Assembly: GCA_017476705.1 (NCBI GenBank)
Contig: JAFUZI010000005.1
Location: 1 to 14,370, forward strand
From: Bacilli bacterium
GTDB taxonomy: Bacteria; Bacillota_I; Bacilli_A; RF39; UBA660
Direction: 5' to 3'
Length of the DNA stretch: 14,370 nt
Below are positions 1 to 6,218 of this stretch, piece by piece; positions within the stretch are counted from its first letter, which is position 1, and every line of letters begins with the position of its first letter. The notes under the pieces were generated by a model. The model saw only the letters and a program-made list of their open reading frames with translations. It was not told the DNA's origin and made no database searches. Position numbers and translations under genes: made by a program.

Positions 1-86
1 ACTGCTGGAACTGTAATAATACTAATAAGTGACAAAAGTACCATTACTCCAAGTAGCTCAGCAAGTGTAAATCCATTTTTTCTCAT
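1..86 (-). CDS. Type IV pilin-like protein, N-terminus only (cut by window edge)
   Basis: The first 28 codons encode a prepilin leader. A short MRKNG leader ends in the glycine at the cleavage site, followed by FTLAELLGVM and a hydrophobic helix to the window edge. In the family a prepilin peptidase cuts after the glycine and methylates the new N-terminal Phe; Glu at mature position 5 is present. The helix is almost the same as that of the next pilin-like gene upstream (start 1194), so the two are tandem paralogues. The start ATG at 86-84 has a modest GTAGGT ribosome binding site and a good promoter (114-142) of its own. The rest of the protein lies outside the window, so its length and specific role are unknown. 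Confidence 0.8.
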   Translation of the reverse strand, partial: MRKNGFTLAELLGVMVLLSLISIITVPA

Positions 87-113
87 ATTTTACCTACTTT
101 CTATACTATATAA

Positions 114-142
114 AGTATATCATTAAGATATTTAATTATCAA
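114..142 (-). promoter_or_regulatory. Promoter of the left-edge pilin-like gene
   Basis: Read on the minus strand, a -35 TTGATA (142-137) is followed after 17 nt by a -10 TATACT (119-114), with an extended -10 TG at 122-121. It lies downstream of the terminator of the preceding pilin gene and about 28 nt upstream of the start codon. This is the best sigma-A-type match in the window. Confidence 0.65.
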
Positions 143-172
143 GATTACTTTACATTATATTATGTATAAAAC

Positions 173-202
173 AAATAAAAAAGGTTAATTAATTAACCTT
201 TT
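173..202 (-). terminator. Terminator after pilin-like gene 211-1194
   Basis: A perfect inverted repeat at 179-202 (AAAAGGTTAA, loop TTAA, then its complement) is followed on the minus strand by a T-rich stretch. It starts 9 nt after the stop codon and separates the two tandem pilin-like genes. Confidence 0.75.
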
Positions 203-210
203 ATCAAACA

Positions 211-1194
211 TTATTTAATAGATTGAGAAGATGGAACAAAACATCCGGCCGCATCACTTCCAAACACATAGCAACCACCAGTGCCTTTATCACGAACACC
301 AGCACCAACATATCCCCCATTAATTACATACGCGTTAACAGAATTATCATCGTCACAACCAACATAGGAAGATTCAACATCACAGTTATTAGTACCAAAT
401 GTATTTAATAATACTTCTTTATTTTGATTAAATATTAATGAACTAGTACTTCTCTTTAGGCAGAATTCTTGGTTATTATGTTTACCACACACTTCTATAT
501 CTTCTATTATCCCATTTGAATTTAATGTATATTTTAAATAGAAATTCCAACTTGCATCCGGACTTTCTTTATAATCTAAATCTGGTGTTTTAAAATTTTG
601 TAATTGACATGTACCATTTTCGGCACCACCCATTTGAGATAAAGCTTGATTACATTCTTCTAATGAATTGAATGGAAGCTTTATATTATCTTCAATAGCA
701 ACATATTTATCTCCCATATCTTTATTCGCATCTATTGGGTATCCTACAGGTGTTCCACCACTTACTCTACTATATACAACGTTTGAATTTTTCTTATTAT
801 CTTTTTCCTTACGATTAGAATAACAAGTATTAACTGTTTTATCATCCATTATATATGTAAATTTCTTACCAACTTTTTTAATTGTTATAATTGTTGTATC
901 AGGATCAAACTCTTCATTAGTAACAGGATTATTAACTTTTTCATCAATAAAACCTGCTGATGCTAAAGTCTTTAAATCTACTTTAATAAACTCACCATCT
1001 TCACTTGGAAGTGAAAACATATTTTCACCAGCCCATGCTTTTGCAGCTGATATAATCTCATCTATTTGAGCACTACATAATTTTGATTTATATTTATTAA
1101 GTGAATTAGTAACTAATGGTACAGTAATAATACTAATTAATGCTAATACAACCATAACACCTAATAACTCAGCTAGTGTAAAACCTTTTTTCAT
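211..1194 (-). CDS. Type IV pilin-like (prepilin N-terminal motif) protein, 327 aa
   Basis: The N-terminus MKKGFTLAELLGVM carries the class-III prepilin signal: a 4-residue leader ending in Gly4, Phe5 at mature position 1 and Glu at mature position 5. A single hydrophobic helix runs to about residue 30. Such proteins are processed by prepilin peptidase and assembled into a type IV pilus or competence-pseudopilus fibre, or stay as anchored pseudopilins. At 327 aa it is much longer than ComGC-type major pseudopilins, so it may be a minor or adhesive subunit. The C-terminal third has paired cysteines (NNCDV, VGCDD, GGCYVF, AAGCF) and a glycine-rich stretch, likely disulfide-bonded. Start ATG 1194 has a clear AGGTGAT ribosome binding site. 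It lies 8 nt after the small membrane protein gene 1203-1505 and ends at its own terminator. The 3' end is visibly richer in G+C than the rest. No pilus assembly ATPase or peptidase gene is in view. Confidence 0.85.
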   Translation of the reverse strand: MKKGFTLAELLGVMVVLALISIITVPLVTNSLNKYKSKLCSAQIDEIISAAKAWAGENMFSLPSEDGEFIKVDLKTLASAGFIDEKVNNPVTNEEFDPDTTIITIKKVGKKFTYIMDDKTVNTCYSNRKEKDNKKNSNVVYSRVSGGTPVGYPIDANKDMGDKYVAIEDNIKLPFNSLEECNQALSQMGGAENGTCQLQNFKTPDLDYKESPDASWNFYLKYTLNSNGIIEDIEVCGKHNNQEFCLKRSTSSLIFNQNKEVLLNTFGTNNCDVESSYVGCDDDNSVNAYVINGGYVGAGVRDKGTGGCYVFGSDAAGCFVPSSQSIK

Positions 1195-1202
1195 TAAATC
1201 AC

Positions 1203-1505
1203 CTATTTTCTTTTAATTAAATAATTAAATAAATAATAATCAAGTATTCCCATAAATATTACAAATATCCATACAAGAATATCATAAAAAAGTCCTGTTG
1301 AATAATTTGCAAATATACTTATTATTGAATTTGGAATATAAGTATCAATTATTTTTTTTAGTTCTATTATTCCTAAATTATTTGCTATAAAATGAAGAAC
1401 TCTAAAAAGTATTTCAACAGCACCTAACGAATAAATAAAACTTTTAAAATCTTTTCTAATAATAACTATTAATGTAACAAGTACAAGTAAAATAATTAAA
1501 TCCAT
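1203..1505 (-). CDS. Small multi-spanning membrane protein, function unknown (100 aa)
   Basis: I do not recognise a family. The protein is almost entirely hydrophobic: an N-terminal helix at about residues 2-17, one or two central hydrophobic stretches (about 24-46 and 60-70), and a C-terminal helix (about 74-94), ending in a basic LIKRK tail. It therefore probably spans the membrane three or four times with a cytoplasmic basic end. ATG 1505 has a GGTAGGTG ribosome binding site, and an extended -10 sequence (TGATATAAT) lies about 27 nt upstream. The gene ends 8 nt before the start of the pilin-like gene 211-1194, so both are probably on one transcript. A role linked to pilin export or assembly is possible, but rests on position alone. 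Confidence 0.7.
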   Translation of the reverse strand: MDLIILLVLVTLIVIIRKDFKSFIYSLGAVEILFRVLHFIANNLGIIELKKIIDTYIPNSIISIFANYSTGLFYDILVWIFVIFMGILDYYLFNYLIKRK

Positions 1506-1531
1506 GACGCACCTACCTTTATACTGTATTA

Positions 1532-1540
1532 ATTATATCA
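1532..1540 (-). promoter_or_regulatory. Extended -10 promoter for the small membrane protein / pilin operon
   Basis: On the minus strand TGATATAAT (1540-1532) is a perfect extended -10. No good -35 is visible at the usual distance (only AT-rich hexamers). It sits between the terminator at 1582-1625 and the ribosome binding site of the 1505 start. Confidence 0.5.
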
Positions 1541-1581
1541 TAAATAAATTTAGTATAATAGTAAAAATACATTTGATTTAC

Positions 1582-1625
1582 AAAAAAACACAAACTTTTT
1601 ATCCATAAAGGCTTTTGTTTGTGTT
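1582..1625 (-). terminator. Terminator downstream of yqeH
   Basis: The arms AACACAAAC (1625-1617) and GTTTGTGTT (1595-1587) form a 9-bp stem around a 21-nt loop, followed on the minus strand by a run of T. It lies about 70 nt beyond the yqeH stop codon. A separate 6-bp hairpin (CATCTA/TAGATG, 1660-1642) lies between them. Confidence 0.65.
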
Positions 1626-1693
1626 CAAAAAACTCTTGGCACATCTAAATCTACTAGATGCGTCTTACAACTTAATTATAATCTAGTCAATTA

Positions 1694-2674
1694 TTATATT
1701 AAACTATCTCTTGTATATACATCAACACCATCAAGAGTATAAATATCTACTATACCTTTTTTAGTAACTTTAATAAAACCAAGGCCTGATATTACTATAT
1801 CCATATTAGCATCAACTTTAATACTATGTTTAACTAAGTTAGTTTCTTTATCTTTATAAAATCTATCAATTTTTAAATTATTAGCAAAGAATAAAGTTAA
1901 GTTATTATCACTAGTTGTAACTTTTGCATACTTATCAATCATAATATATTGTGTATTCTTTATCTGATAAGTTATAGGTTTAATTTCTCTTGAAGGAGTT
2001 ATATATTTAAGCTCTTTACCATTTAAAAAATTAAATATATTACCACTATCTAATATACCAGGTGTATCAATTAATGTTAATTCATCATTTAATTTTATAT
2101 CAATAGTATTTAATGTAGTTGAAGGTAAAATAGAAGTTGTAATATCACACTCTAAATCAGAATAATTATAAATAAGCTTATTAATTAAAGTACTCTTACC
2201 TGCATTAGTATATCCAACAACATATACATTACTACTCTTTTTATATTTATTAATCTTATCAATAAGTAGATCCATATTATAATTTTTATTACTACTAACT
2301 ATTACTTCATCTACTGAATTTATACCAAGCTTATTTTTATAAGATAAAAGTTTTTCATCATGAAGTGATAAAGGAAGTAAATCTCTTTTTGTTAAAACAA
2401 GTAATATATCATTATTTAAATACTTAGTTAAATCAAGTATTCTATCTGATATAGAAAATAAATCAACAACAAGAACAACTAAATCATTAGTATCACTTAT
2501 TTTTTTTAAAATATTTAAAAAAGAACTGTTATCTTTTTCAACTAATTTATAATCACCATAATTTTTAATTCTAAAGCATCTTTCACATAAATCATTATCA
2601 GGATTAATACTATATCCTTCTTTATCTTTTGACTCTGTTTGAATAACTGCTCCACAACCTCTACATTTCTTCAT
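1694..2674 (-). CDS. yqeH: YqeH, circularly permuted GTPase for 30S ribosome assembly
   Basis: YqeH is a GTPase needed for assembly of the small ribosomal subunit in Bacillus. The sequence has the family layout. An N-terminal zinc ribbon (Cys4, Cys7, Cys30, Cys33) comes first. G motifs then appear in permuted order: G4 TKRD (95-98), G5 SSNK (127-130), the P-loop GYTNAGKST (154-162) and G3 DTPG (203-206). The C-terminal RNA-binding region follows. At 326 aa it is about 40 residues shorter than the B. subtilis protein (366 aa from memory), mainly after the GTPase core. ATG 2674 lies inside the end of yqeG (14-nt overlap) with an AAAGGAAAG ribosome binding site, so the two are translationally coupled, as in the yqeG-yqeH pair of B. 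subtilis. The aroE/yqeI/nadD genes that follow there are absent. Confidence 0.95.
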   Translation of the reverse strand: MKKCRGCGAVIQTESKDKEGYSINPDNDLCERCFRIKNYGDYKLVEKDNSSFLNILKKISDTNDLVVLVVDLFSISDRILDLTKYLNNDILLVLTKRDLLPLSLHDEKLLSYKNKLGINSVDEVIVSSNKNYNMDLLIDKINKYKKSSNVYVVGYTNAGKSTLINKLIYNYSDLECDITTSILPSTTLNTIDIKLNDELTLIDTPGILDSGNIFNFLNGKELKYITPSREIKPITYQIKNTQYIMIDKYAKVTTSDNNLTLFFANNLKIDRFYKDKETNLVKHSIKVDANMDIVISGLGFIKVTKKGIVDIYTLDGVDVYTRDSLI

Positions 2675-3173
2675 AATTACTTTCCTTTATATCTAATTTA
2701 CTTAATATTTTCTTTTCTCTCATCCTATTAAATCGTGTTAAAAAAGGATCATATTCACTTATAGGTTTAACTAAAATCGTTTTAATTCCAACTTTATTTC
2801 CACCCTTAATATCAGTAAATAACTGATCACCAATAATTGCTACTTCAGATTTTTTTAAACCATATTTTTTTATTAAACGCTTAAATTTAAATGTTAATGG
2901 TTTACATGCCAAATATACATAATCTATATCAAGAATATCAGCTACTTTTTTAATTCTTTTTTTGGGACTATTTGAAAATATTATAGGTTTTAATCCAATA
3001 TTCTTAATGTTATTAAAAAGCATCTTTATATCATTATTTATCTCACATATATTATCAGGAATAATAGTATTATCTAAGTCGAATAAAACTACTTTAATAT
3101 TTTTTTTAAATAGGTAGTCATAATCAACTTTAAAAATACTCTCTTCATATATATGTGGTAAAAGCTTATTCAT
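2661..3173 (-). CDS. yqeG: YqeG, HAD-superfamily (subfamily IIIA) phosphatase
   Basis: This is a small cytosolic HAD-fold phosphatase. Motif I is LFDLDNTI, with nucleophile Asp32 and acid/base Asp34. Motif II is the serine of FSNSP (Ser67). The motif III lysine is probably Lys91 (CKPL), and the acidic motif is GDQLFTD (115-121). There is no large cap domain, which fits subfamily IIIA. At 170 aa its length matches Bacillus YqeG (about 172 aa). The physiological substrate is not established; constant pairing with yqeH suggests a link to ribosome assembly. ATG 3173 has a TAGGTGAT ribosome binding site. The gene is the first of a two-gene operon with yqeH, with its own promoter in the divergent gap shared with the plus-strand small gene at 3259. 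Confidence 0.93.
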   Translation of the reverse strand: MNKLLPHIYEESIFKVDYDYLFKKNIKVVLFDLDNTIIPDNICEINNDIKMLFNNIKNIGLKPIIFSNSPKKRIKKVADILDIDYVYLACKPLTFKFKRLIKKYGLKKSEVAIIGDQLFTDIKGGNKVGIKTILVKPISEYDPFLTRFNRMREKKILSKLDIKESNYEEM

Positions 3174-3188
3174 AAAATCACCTAATTA

Positions 3189-3222
3189 ATTATAACATAT
3201 TTTAGTTATTTATAATAGTCAA
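3189..3222 (-). promoter_or_regulatory. Promoter of yqeG-yqeH
   Basis: On the minus strand there is an extended -10 TGTTATAAT (3197-3189), 15 nt before the yqeG start and next to its ribosome binding site. Upstream, TTGACT (3222-3217) is a good -35 but lies 22 nt from TATAAT. It is 17 nt from the overlapping TATGTT (3199-3194), so either hexamer could be the working -10. The leader would be very short. Confidence 0.5.
3211..3216 (+). promoter_or_regulatory. Possible -10 of the plus-strand small membrane gene
   Basis: A perfect TATAAT at 3211-3216 lies 43 nt upstream of the ATG at 3259 on the plus strand. There is no TG extension and no convincing -35, and such hexamers are frequent in sequence this AT-rich. 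It is listed only because the gene downstream needs a promoter in this 85-nt gap. Confidence 0.25.
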
Positions 3223-3258
3223 TATAAGCTATTATCATACAATATTTTAGGTGATATT

Positions 3259-3429
3259 ATGAACATGTGGTGGTGCAGAGGTAAATGGTTAATAATATTA
3301 TTAATTGCAGCAATCATACTTACATGGCAATTTTTAATAACATTTATCTTTATTACAAGATTTAATATATTCTTATTATTTATGCTTTCAATTCTTGTCT
3401 TGTTTTGTATCTTCAAGATTATCTGGTGA
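3259..3429 (+). CDS. Small Trp-rich membrane protein, 56 aa (only plus-strand gene)
   Basis: The frame opens with ATG 3259 and ends with TGA 3427-3429, giving MNMWWCRGKWLIILL followed by a hydrophobic protein ending in FKIIW. Two membrane helices are likely, at about residues 10-32 and 36-56, separated by a short ITRFN turn. The N-terminus holds two adjacent tryptophans, a cysteine and basic residues. The start has a well-placed TAGGTGAT ribosome binding site (3248-3255), 5 nt from the ATG, the same sequence that precedes yqeG and the pilin gene at 1194. Codons are typical of the window. The gene lies in the divergent gap before yqeG and overlaps the 3' end of the YsxE-like gene by 42 nt on the opposite strand. 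The family is unknown. The ribosome binding site, a complete hydrophobic frame and a location starting in an otherwise non-coding gap support it as a real gene. Confidence 0.65.
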   Translation: MNMWWCRGKWLIILLIAAIILTWQFLITFIFITRFNIFLLFMLSILVLFCIFKIIW

Positions 3430-4281
3430 TATAACACTTTCTGTTTTATATAAATAATCAATTAAATTTTCTATCTTTACACAATCATTATAAATATTAT
3501 CAGTAAATGTAATTTTATCTGGAATACTTATTAAAATAAAAAGGAGCATCCTCTCCTCTTCTAATAAAGGGTAATTTTTTTCATATCTACTAAATAAATA
3601 TTTAAAATCAAAATTAAAAGCATACTCTTTATATAATTTATATAAATCATAAATCGGAATATCAATTTTAGATTTATCCCAGCTTATAAAATAAGCATTA
3701 TCACTTCTAATAAAGTGATCAAGCGATAAATTATTATGAATTAAAACATGTCTTCTTCTATTTTTATCCCTAACTATTTTATACCAAATATCAAGACTAT
3801 TATTAGAATAATTTAAAGCACTAAAAATTATTGATATGCCTCTTGCTAAAAGTAATTCTGCAGGGCTCATAAACTGAACAGATTCTATATGTGATATTAA
3901 GCCCTCATAATGATTTATAGTATCATTAATAGTTGCTTTTAACTCCTCATAATTCTTTTTATAATCATCAAAATCTACATTACTATAAAAAGTTGTTTTA
4001 TTATGCAAAAGAGATGTTAGATTAATTAAATCTAACATTTTTTGTTCTATAGGCATTTTTTGCTCTTCTAAATAATCCATAATATAATATTTGTCAGCAT
4101 CAATATACTTAGGGTAATAATTAAAACTTCTCGAATTTAAATAATTAAATACATCAATATTATTTTTTTTCTTAACAACATATTTACCATCTTTTGAAGT
4201 TATAAAAACAACATTTCCCTTTATTTCATAATGATTAGATCTTAAATTATATTTTTTTAAAGCATCTATTATATCTTTCAT
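3388..4281 (-). CDS. YsxE/CotS-like spore-coat kinase-fold protein, probably catalytically inactive
   Basis: The 297-aa protein has the aminoglycoside-phosphotransferase/CotS kinase fold: an N-lobe with YVVKKK (about residues 34-39), the hinge-like YYIMDYLEE, and a C-lobe with the loop LIHNNLSLDHFI (180-191) and YFISWDKSKIDIPIYDLY. In active relatives these read HxDxxxxN and IDW/IDL. Here the catalytic Asp is Asn184, the metal-binding Asn is His189 and the DFG-type Asp is Ser200, so a pseudokinase is likely. The start codon overlaps the SpoVID-like stop by one base (TAATG), and spoVID-ysxE is also the gene order in B. subtilis, which supports the assignment. CotS-family proteins are recruited to the spore coat; a role in spore surface assembly is inferred. 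The 3' end overlaps the convergent small gene at 3259-3429. Confidence 0.7.
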   Translation of the reverse strand: MKDIIDALKKYNLRSNHYEIKGNVVFITSKDGKYVVKKKNNIDVFNYLNSRSFNYYPKYIDADKYYIMDYLEEQKMPIEQKMLDLINLTSLLHNKTTFYSNVDFDDYKKNYEELKATINDTINHYEGLISHIESVQFMSPAELLLARGISIIFSALNYSNNSLDIWYKIVRDKNRRRHVLIHNNLSLDHFIRSDNAYFISWDKSKIDIPIYDLYKLYKEYAFNFDFKYLFSRYEKNYPLLEEERMLLFILISIPDKITFTDNIYNDCVKIENLIDYLYKTESVISPDNLEDTKQDKN

Positions 4282-4835
4282 TATGATGGAATAATTATTT
4301 TATCACCAGTTTTTATATTTGATATATCATTATATTCTTCTATTTCATCACGAGTGACAGAATATTGTTTCATTATACCTTCTATAGTATCTCCATCTCT
4401 TACAATGTATACAGTATAGCTTTTATAATCACTATCAGTATCAGCTGGTTTCTCACTTTTTTTAGGAGGAGTTTCTTCTTCTTCAATACACCTTTTAATC
4501 TCTTCAGTACCCTTTTCAACATTATCAACTGATACATCGATAGATACCTTTAATATATTTTTATCTGTCTCATAATTAAAATCATCTATATCAACCAAAG
4601 CATTATCCATAATATAACTCTTATCAAAATCAACACTAAAAGGAAGCACGTTTTTATAGCTTACCGGAGTTTTATCAGCTGCTTCTTTATATAAGCCACT
4701 AATTATAAATTTACCACTTACTATATTTTCTTCTACTTTGAATTCATGATCTAGTGAAATACTAGTTATCTCATAAATATCAGTATCAAATAATATATCT
4801 TTTTTAAAAGGAACAATCTTTTTTATATTAATCAA
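4281..4835 (-). CDS. spoVID: SpoVID-like spore envelope assembly protein with C-terminal LysM domain (short form)
   Basis: Residues 1 to about 110 resemble the N-terminal domain of B. subtilis SpoVID. The stretch ISLDHEFKVEENIVSGKFI matches the conserved SISLDPD...V...G pattern. A later PFSVDF...VDIDDFNYETDKNIL matches its second half. A short acidic linker with EEEETPPKKSEKP follows, then a LysM domain (about 140-184): YTVYIVRDGDTIEGIMKQY ... DEIEEYN ... TGDKIIIPS. SpoVID directs encasement of the spore by coat proteins, and its LysM binds a cell-wall precursor. The Bacillus protein is about 575 aa; here the long middle region is essentially missing, leaving 184 aa. The start is TTG 4835, with a GAAAGAG ribosome binding site lying unusually close; no in-frame ATG exists before residue 76. 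Coupling to the YsxE-like gene supports the call. Confidence 0.7.
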   Translation of the reverse strand: MINIKKIVPFKKDILFDTDIYEITSISLDHEFKVEENIVSGKFIISGLYKEAADKTPVSYKNVLPFSVDFDKSYIMDNALVDIDDFNYETDKNILKVSIDVSVDNVEKGTEEIKRCIEEEETPPKKSEKPADTDSDYKSYTVYIVRDGDTIEGIMKQYSVTRDEIEEYNDISNIKTGDKIIIPS

Positions 4836-4849
4836 CTCTCTTTCAATTA

Positions 4850-4855
4850 ATTATA
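4850..4855 (-). promoter_or_regulatory. Weak candidate promoter for the spoVID-like/ysxE-like pair
   Basis: TATAAT (4855-4850, minus strand) lies between the preceding terminator and the TTG start. It lacks the TG extension seen in most other promoters here and has no sigma-A-like -35. A loose sigma-E-like arrangement, GCATAAA (4877-4871) and AATATAAT (4857-4850) 13 nt apart, can be read, as expected for spoVID. Chance matches of this quality are common in AT-rich DNA. Confidence 0.3.
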
Positions 4856-4857
4856 TT

Positions 4858-4883
4858 AAAAAAAGGCATTTTTATGCCTTTTT
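4858..4883 (-). terminator. Terminator of the lon operon, overlapping the stop codon
   Basis: The stem AAAAAGGCAT (4883-4874), loop AAAA and ATGCCTTTTT (4869-4860), with two further T, form a strong intrinsic terminator. The TAA stop codon of the 448-aa protein (4874-4872) straddles the arm and loop. Confidence 0.85.
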
Positions 4884-6218
4884 AATCTTTTCTAATTTTT
4901 TCTTTATATTTGATACATCTAAATTCTTATATTTATCAATAATAGTTAAGGATCTTGATAAAACTTGTTCGCTTAAAAACATACTTGGATATTCATCCAT
5001 AAATTTTTTTAAACTATATTGAAATGAATTCAAATTAATATACATAACATTTTTATCAAAAAATTCATCATCTAATATTAAAAGCTCAAAGTTATATAAA
5101 TCTTGCATTCTTGAAGATAATACGTTTTTATATAATGAATCATTACCTTGCATTTTTAAAACAGATGCTTTTATATATGTGAAAATACTACTTCTTGTTT
5201 TAAATTCATATGTGACATCTTCACTAGGGTTTAATGAATTAGCCTCATTTATATAACAATTATATTTTTCTTTATCAGTAGCTATATTTTTATAGCTTTC
5301 TAAAAGTTTAATTAATTTATTTTTAGCAGGTAGAGTTATTGCCACAACATTATCAATATAAAAATATATATTATCAAGTAAAATACTATTATCTATTTTA
5401 CTATCATCTGAATAAATAAAATGATCAATTTTTAAATAATCAAAGTATTCCTTAATAGATTCTATATTAAATACATTAATTTCTGGATTATTTAACATAT
5501 TAACTATATTTTGATTTAATTCTTTAAACATTTCAATTTCTTGTGTATTAAAATTGTCATTATATTTATTATAATTTTGTTCAATATATAAACTAGATAT
5601 ATCTTCCATATCTGATTTAGAAATTATATTTAAATTAGTATTAACTATCGTTCTTAACCTTTTCTTAATTTTTTTATCTTCCAATAATAATTTATTTTCT
5701 TTTATTATTTTATTAATAGAAAAAATAACATTTTTATTAAAAATAAAATTTGGTAAGTATTTAGATAAGAAATCATCATCACTTGAATTTAATGATTTAG
5801 TAACAATATAATCATAAAGCATAGATCCCTCTATATTTTTTTTATTCCAAATAACTATATTTTTATTCATTTCTAAATTCAAAGATAATTGTTTAATTAT
5901 ATATTCATAATTATATTTTTCATTTGAAAAATCAGTTATATTATAAACACTATCAACTAATTCATCTAATTTATAGTTTGTATTTTTTTTAATATAATTT
6001 AATAATTTAGTAGCATTTAAATATGAATTCATAGGATAACTCATGTTTAAATGATTTATATTATTAAGTAAAAATCTCAAAACATCTATAAATTCTTCTG
6101 TTAAAATAATATCTTTAAATCTTATTAACTCTTCATCTATATCATCTTTAAGAAGAAGGTAATCAGCAAGTCTTCTATATGATACTAATTTATAATAATT
6201 TAATATATTCTTTTTCAT
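4872..6218 (-). CDS. Unrecognised 448-aa protein, translationally coupled to lon
   Basis: I do not recognise a family. The protein looks fully soluble and mostly alpha-helical, rich in Asn, Lys, Ile, Leu and Tyr, with no signal peptide, membrane segment or clear catalytic motif. It begins MKKNILNYYKLVSYRRLADYLL and ends in a basic helix (KYKNLDVSNIKKKLEKIKKA). Long spaced Leu/Tyr/Asn helices suggest an alpha-solenoid or scaffold-like protein rather than an enzyme; that is a guess from composition. The ATG at 6218 overlaps the lon stop by 4 nt (ATGA), so its translation is tied to Lon, and it ends at the operon terminator. A Lon adaptor, substrate or regulator is the obvious idea, but only gene order supports it. 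Confidence 0.8.
   Translation of the reverse strand: MKKNILNYYKLVSYRRLADYLLLKDDIDEELIRFKDIILTEEFIDVLRFLLNNINHLNMSYPMNSYLNATKLLNYIKKNTNYKLDELVDSVYNITDFSNEKYNYEYIIKQLSLNLEMNKNIVIWNKKNIEGSMLYDYIVTKSLNSSDDDFLSKYLPNFIFNKNVIFSINKIIKENKLLLEDKKIKKRLRTIVNTNLNIISKSDMEDISSLYIEQNYNKYNDNFNTQEIEMFKELNQNIVNMLNNPEINVFNIESIKEYFDYLKIDHFIYSDDSKIDNSILLDNIYFYIDNVVAITLPAKNKLIKLLESYKNIATDKEKYNCYINEANSLNPSEDVTYEFKTRSSIFTYIKASVLKMQGNDSLYKNVLSSRMQDLYNFELLILDDEFFDKNVMYINLNSFQYSLKKFMDEYPSMFLSEQVLSRSLTIIDKYKNLDVSNIKKKLEKIKKA

Noticed and set aside
223..408. 61-aa Thr/Ile-rich plus-strand frame opposite the pilin C-terminus
   Set aside because: It lies wholly inside the pilin-like gene, without a ribosome binding site; it is open only because the pilin 3' end is less AT-rich.
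211..420. Diversity-generating retroelement target at the pilin C-terminus
   Set aside because: The 3' end is Gly/Cys-rich and compositionally distinct, but no second copy (template repeat) or reverse transcriptase is present in the window.
1581..1690. Known riboswitch or T-box upstream of the 1203-1505 gene
   Set aside because: No T-box, preQ1 or other recognisable conserved core is present, and the extended -10 at 1532-1540 lies downstream of these hairpins.
3219..3461. 80-aa minus-strand frame over the end of the ysxE-like gene and the yqeG promoter gap
   Set aside because: It has no ribosome binding site, runs through the yqeG promoter region and is the shadow of both the plus-strand small gene and the ysxE-like gene.
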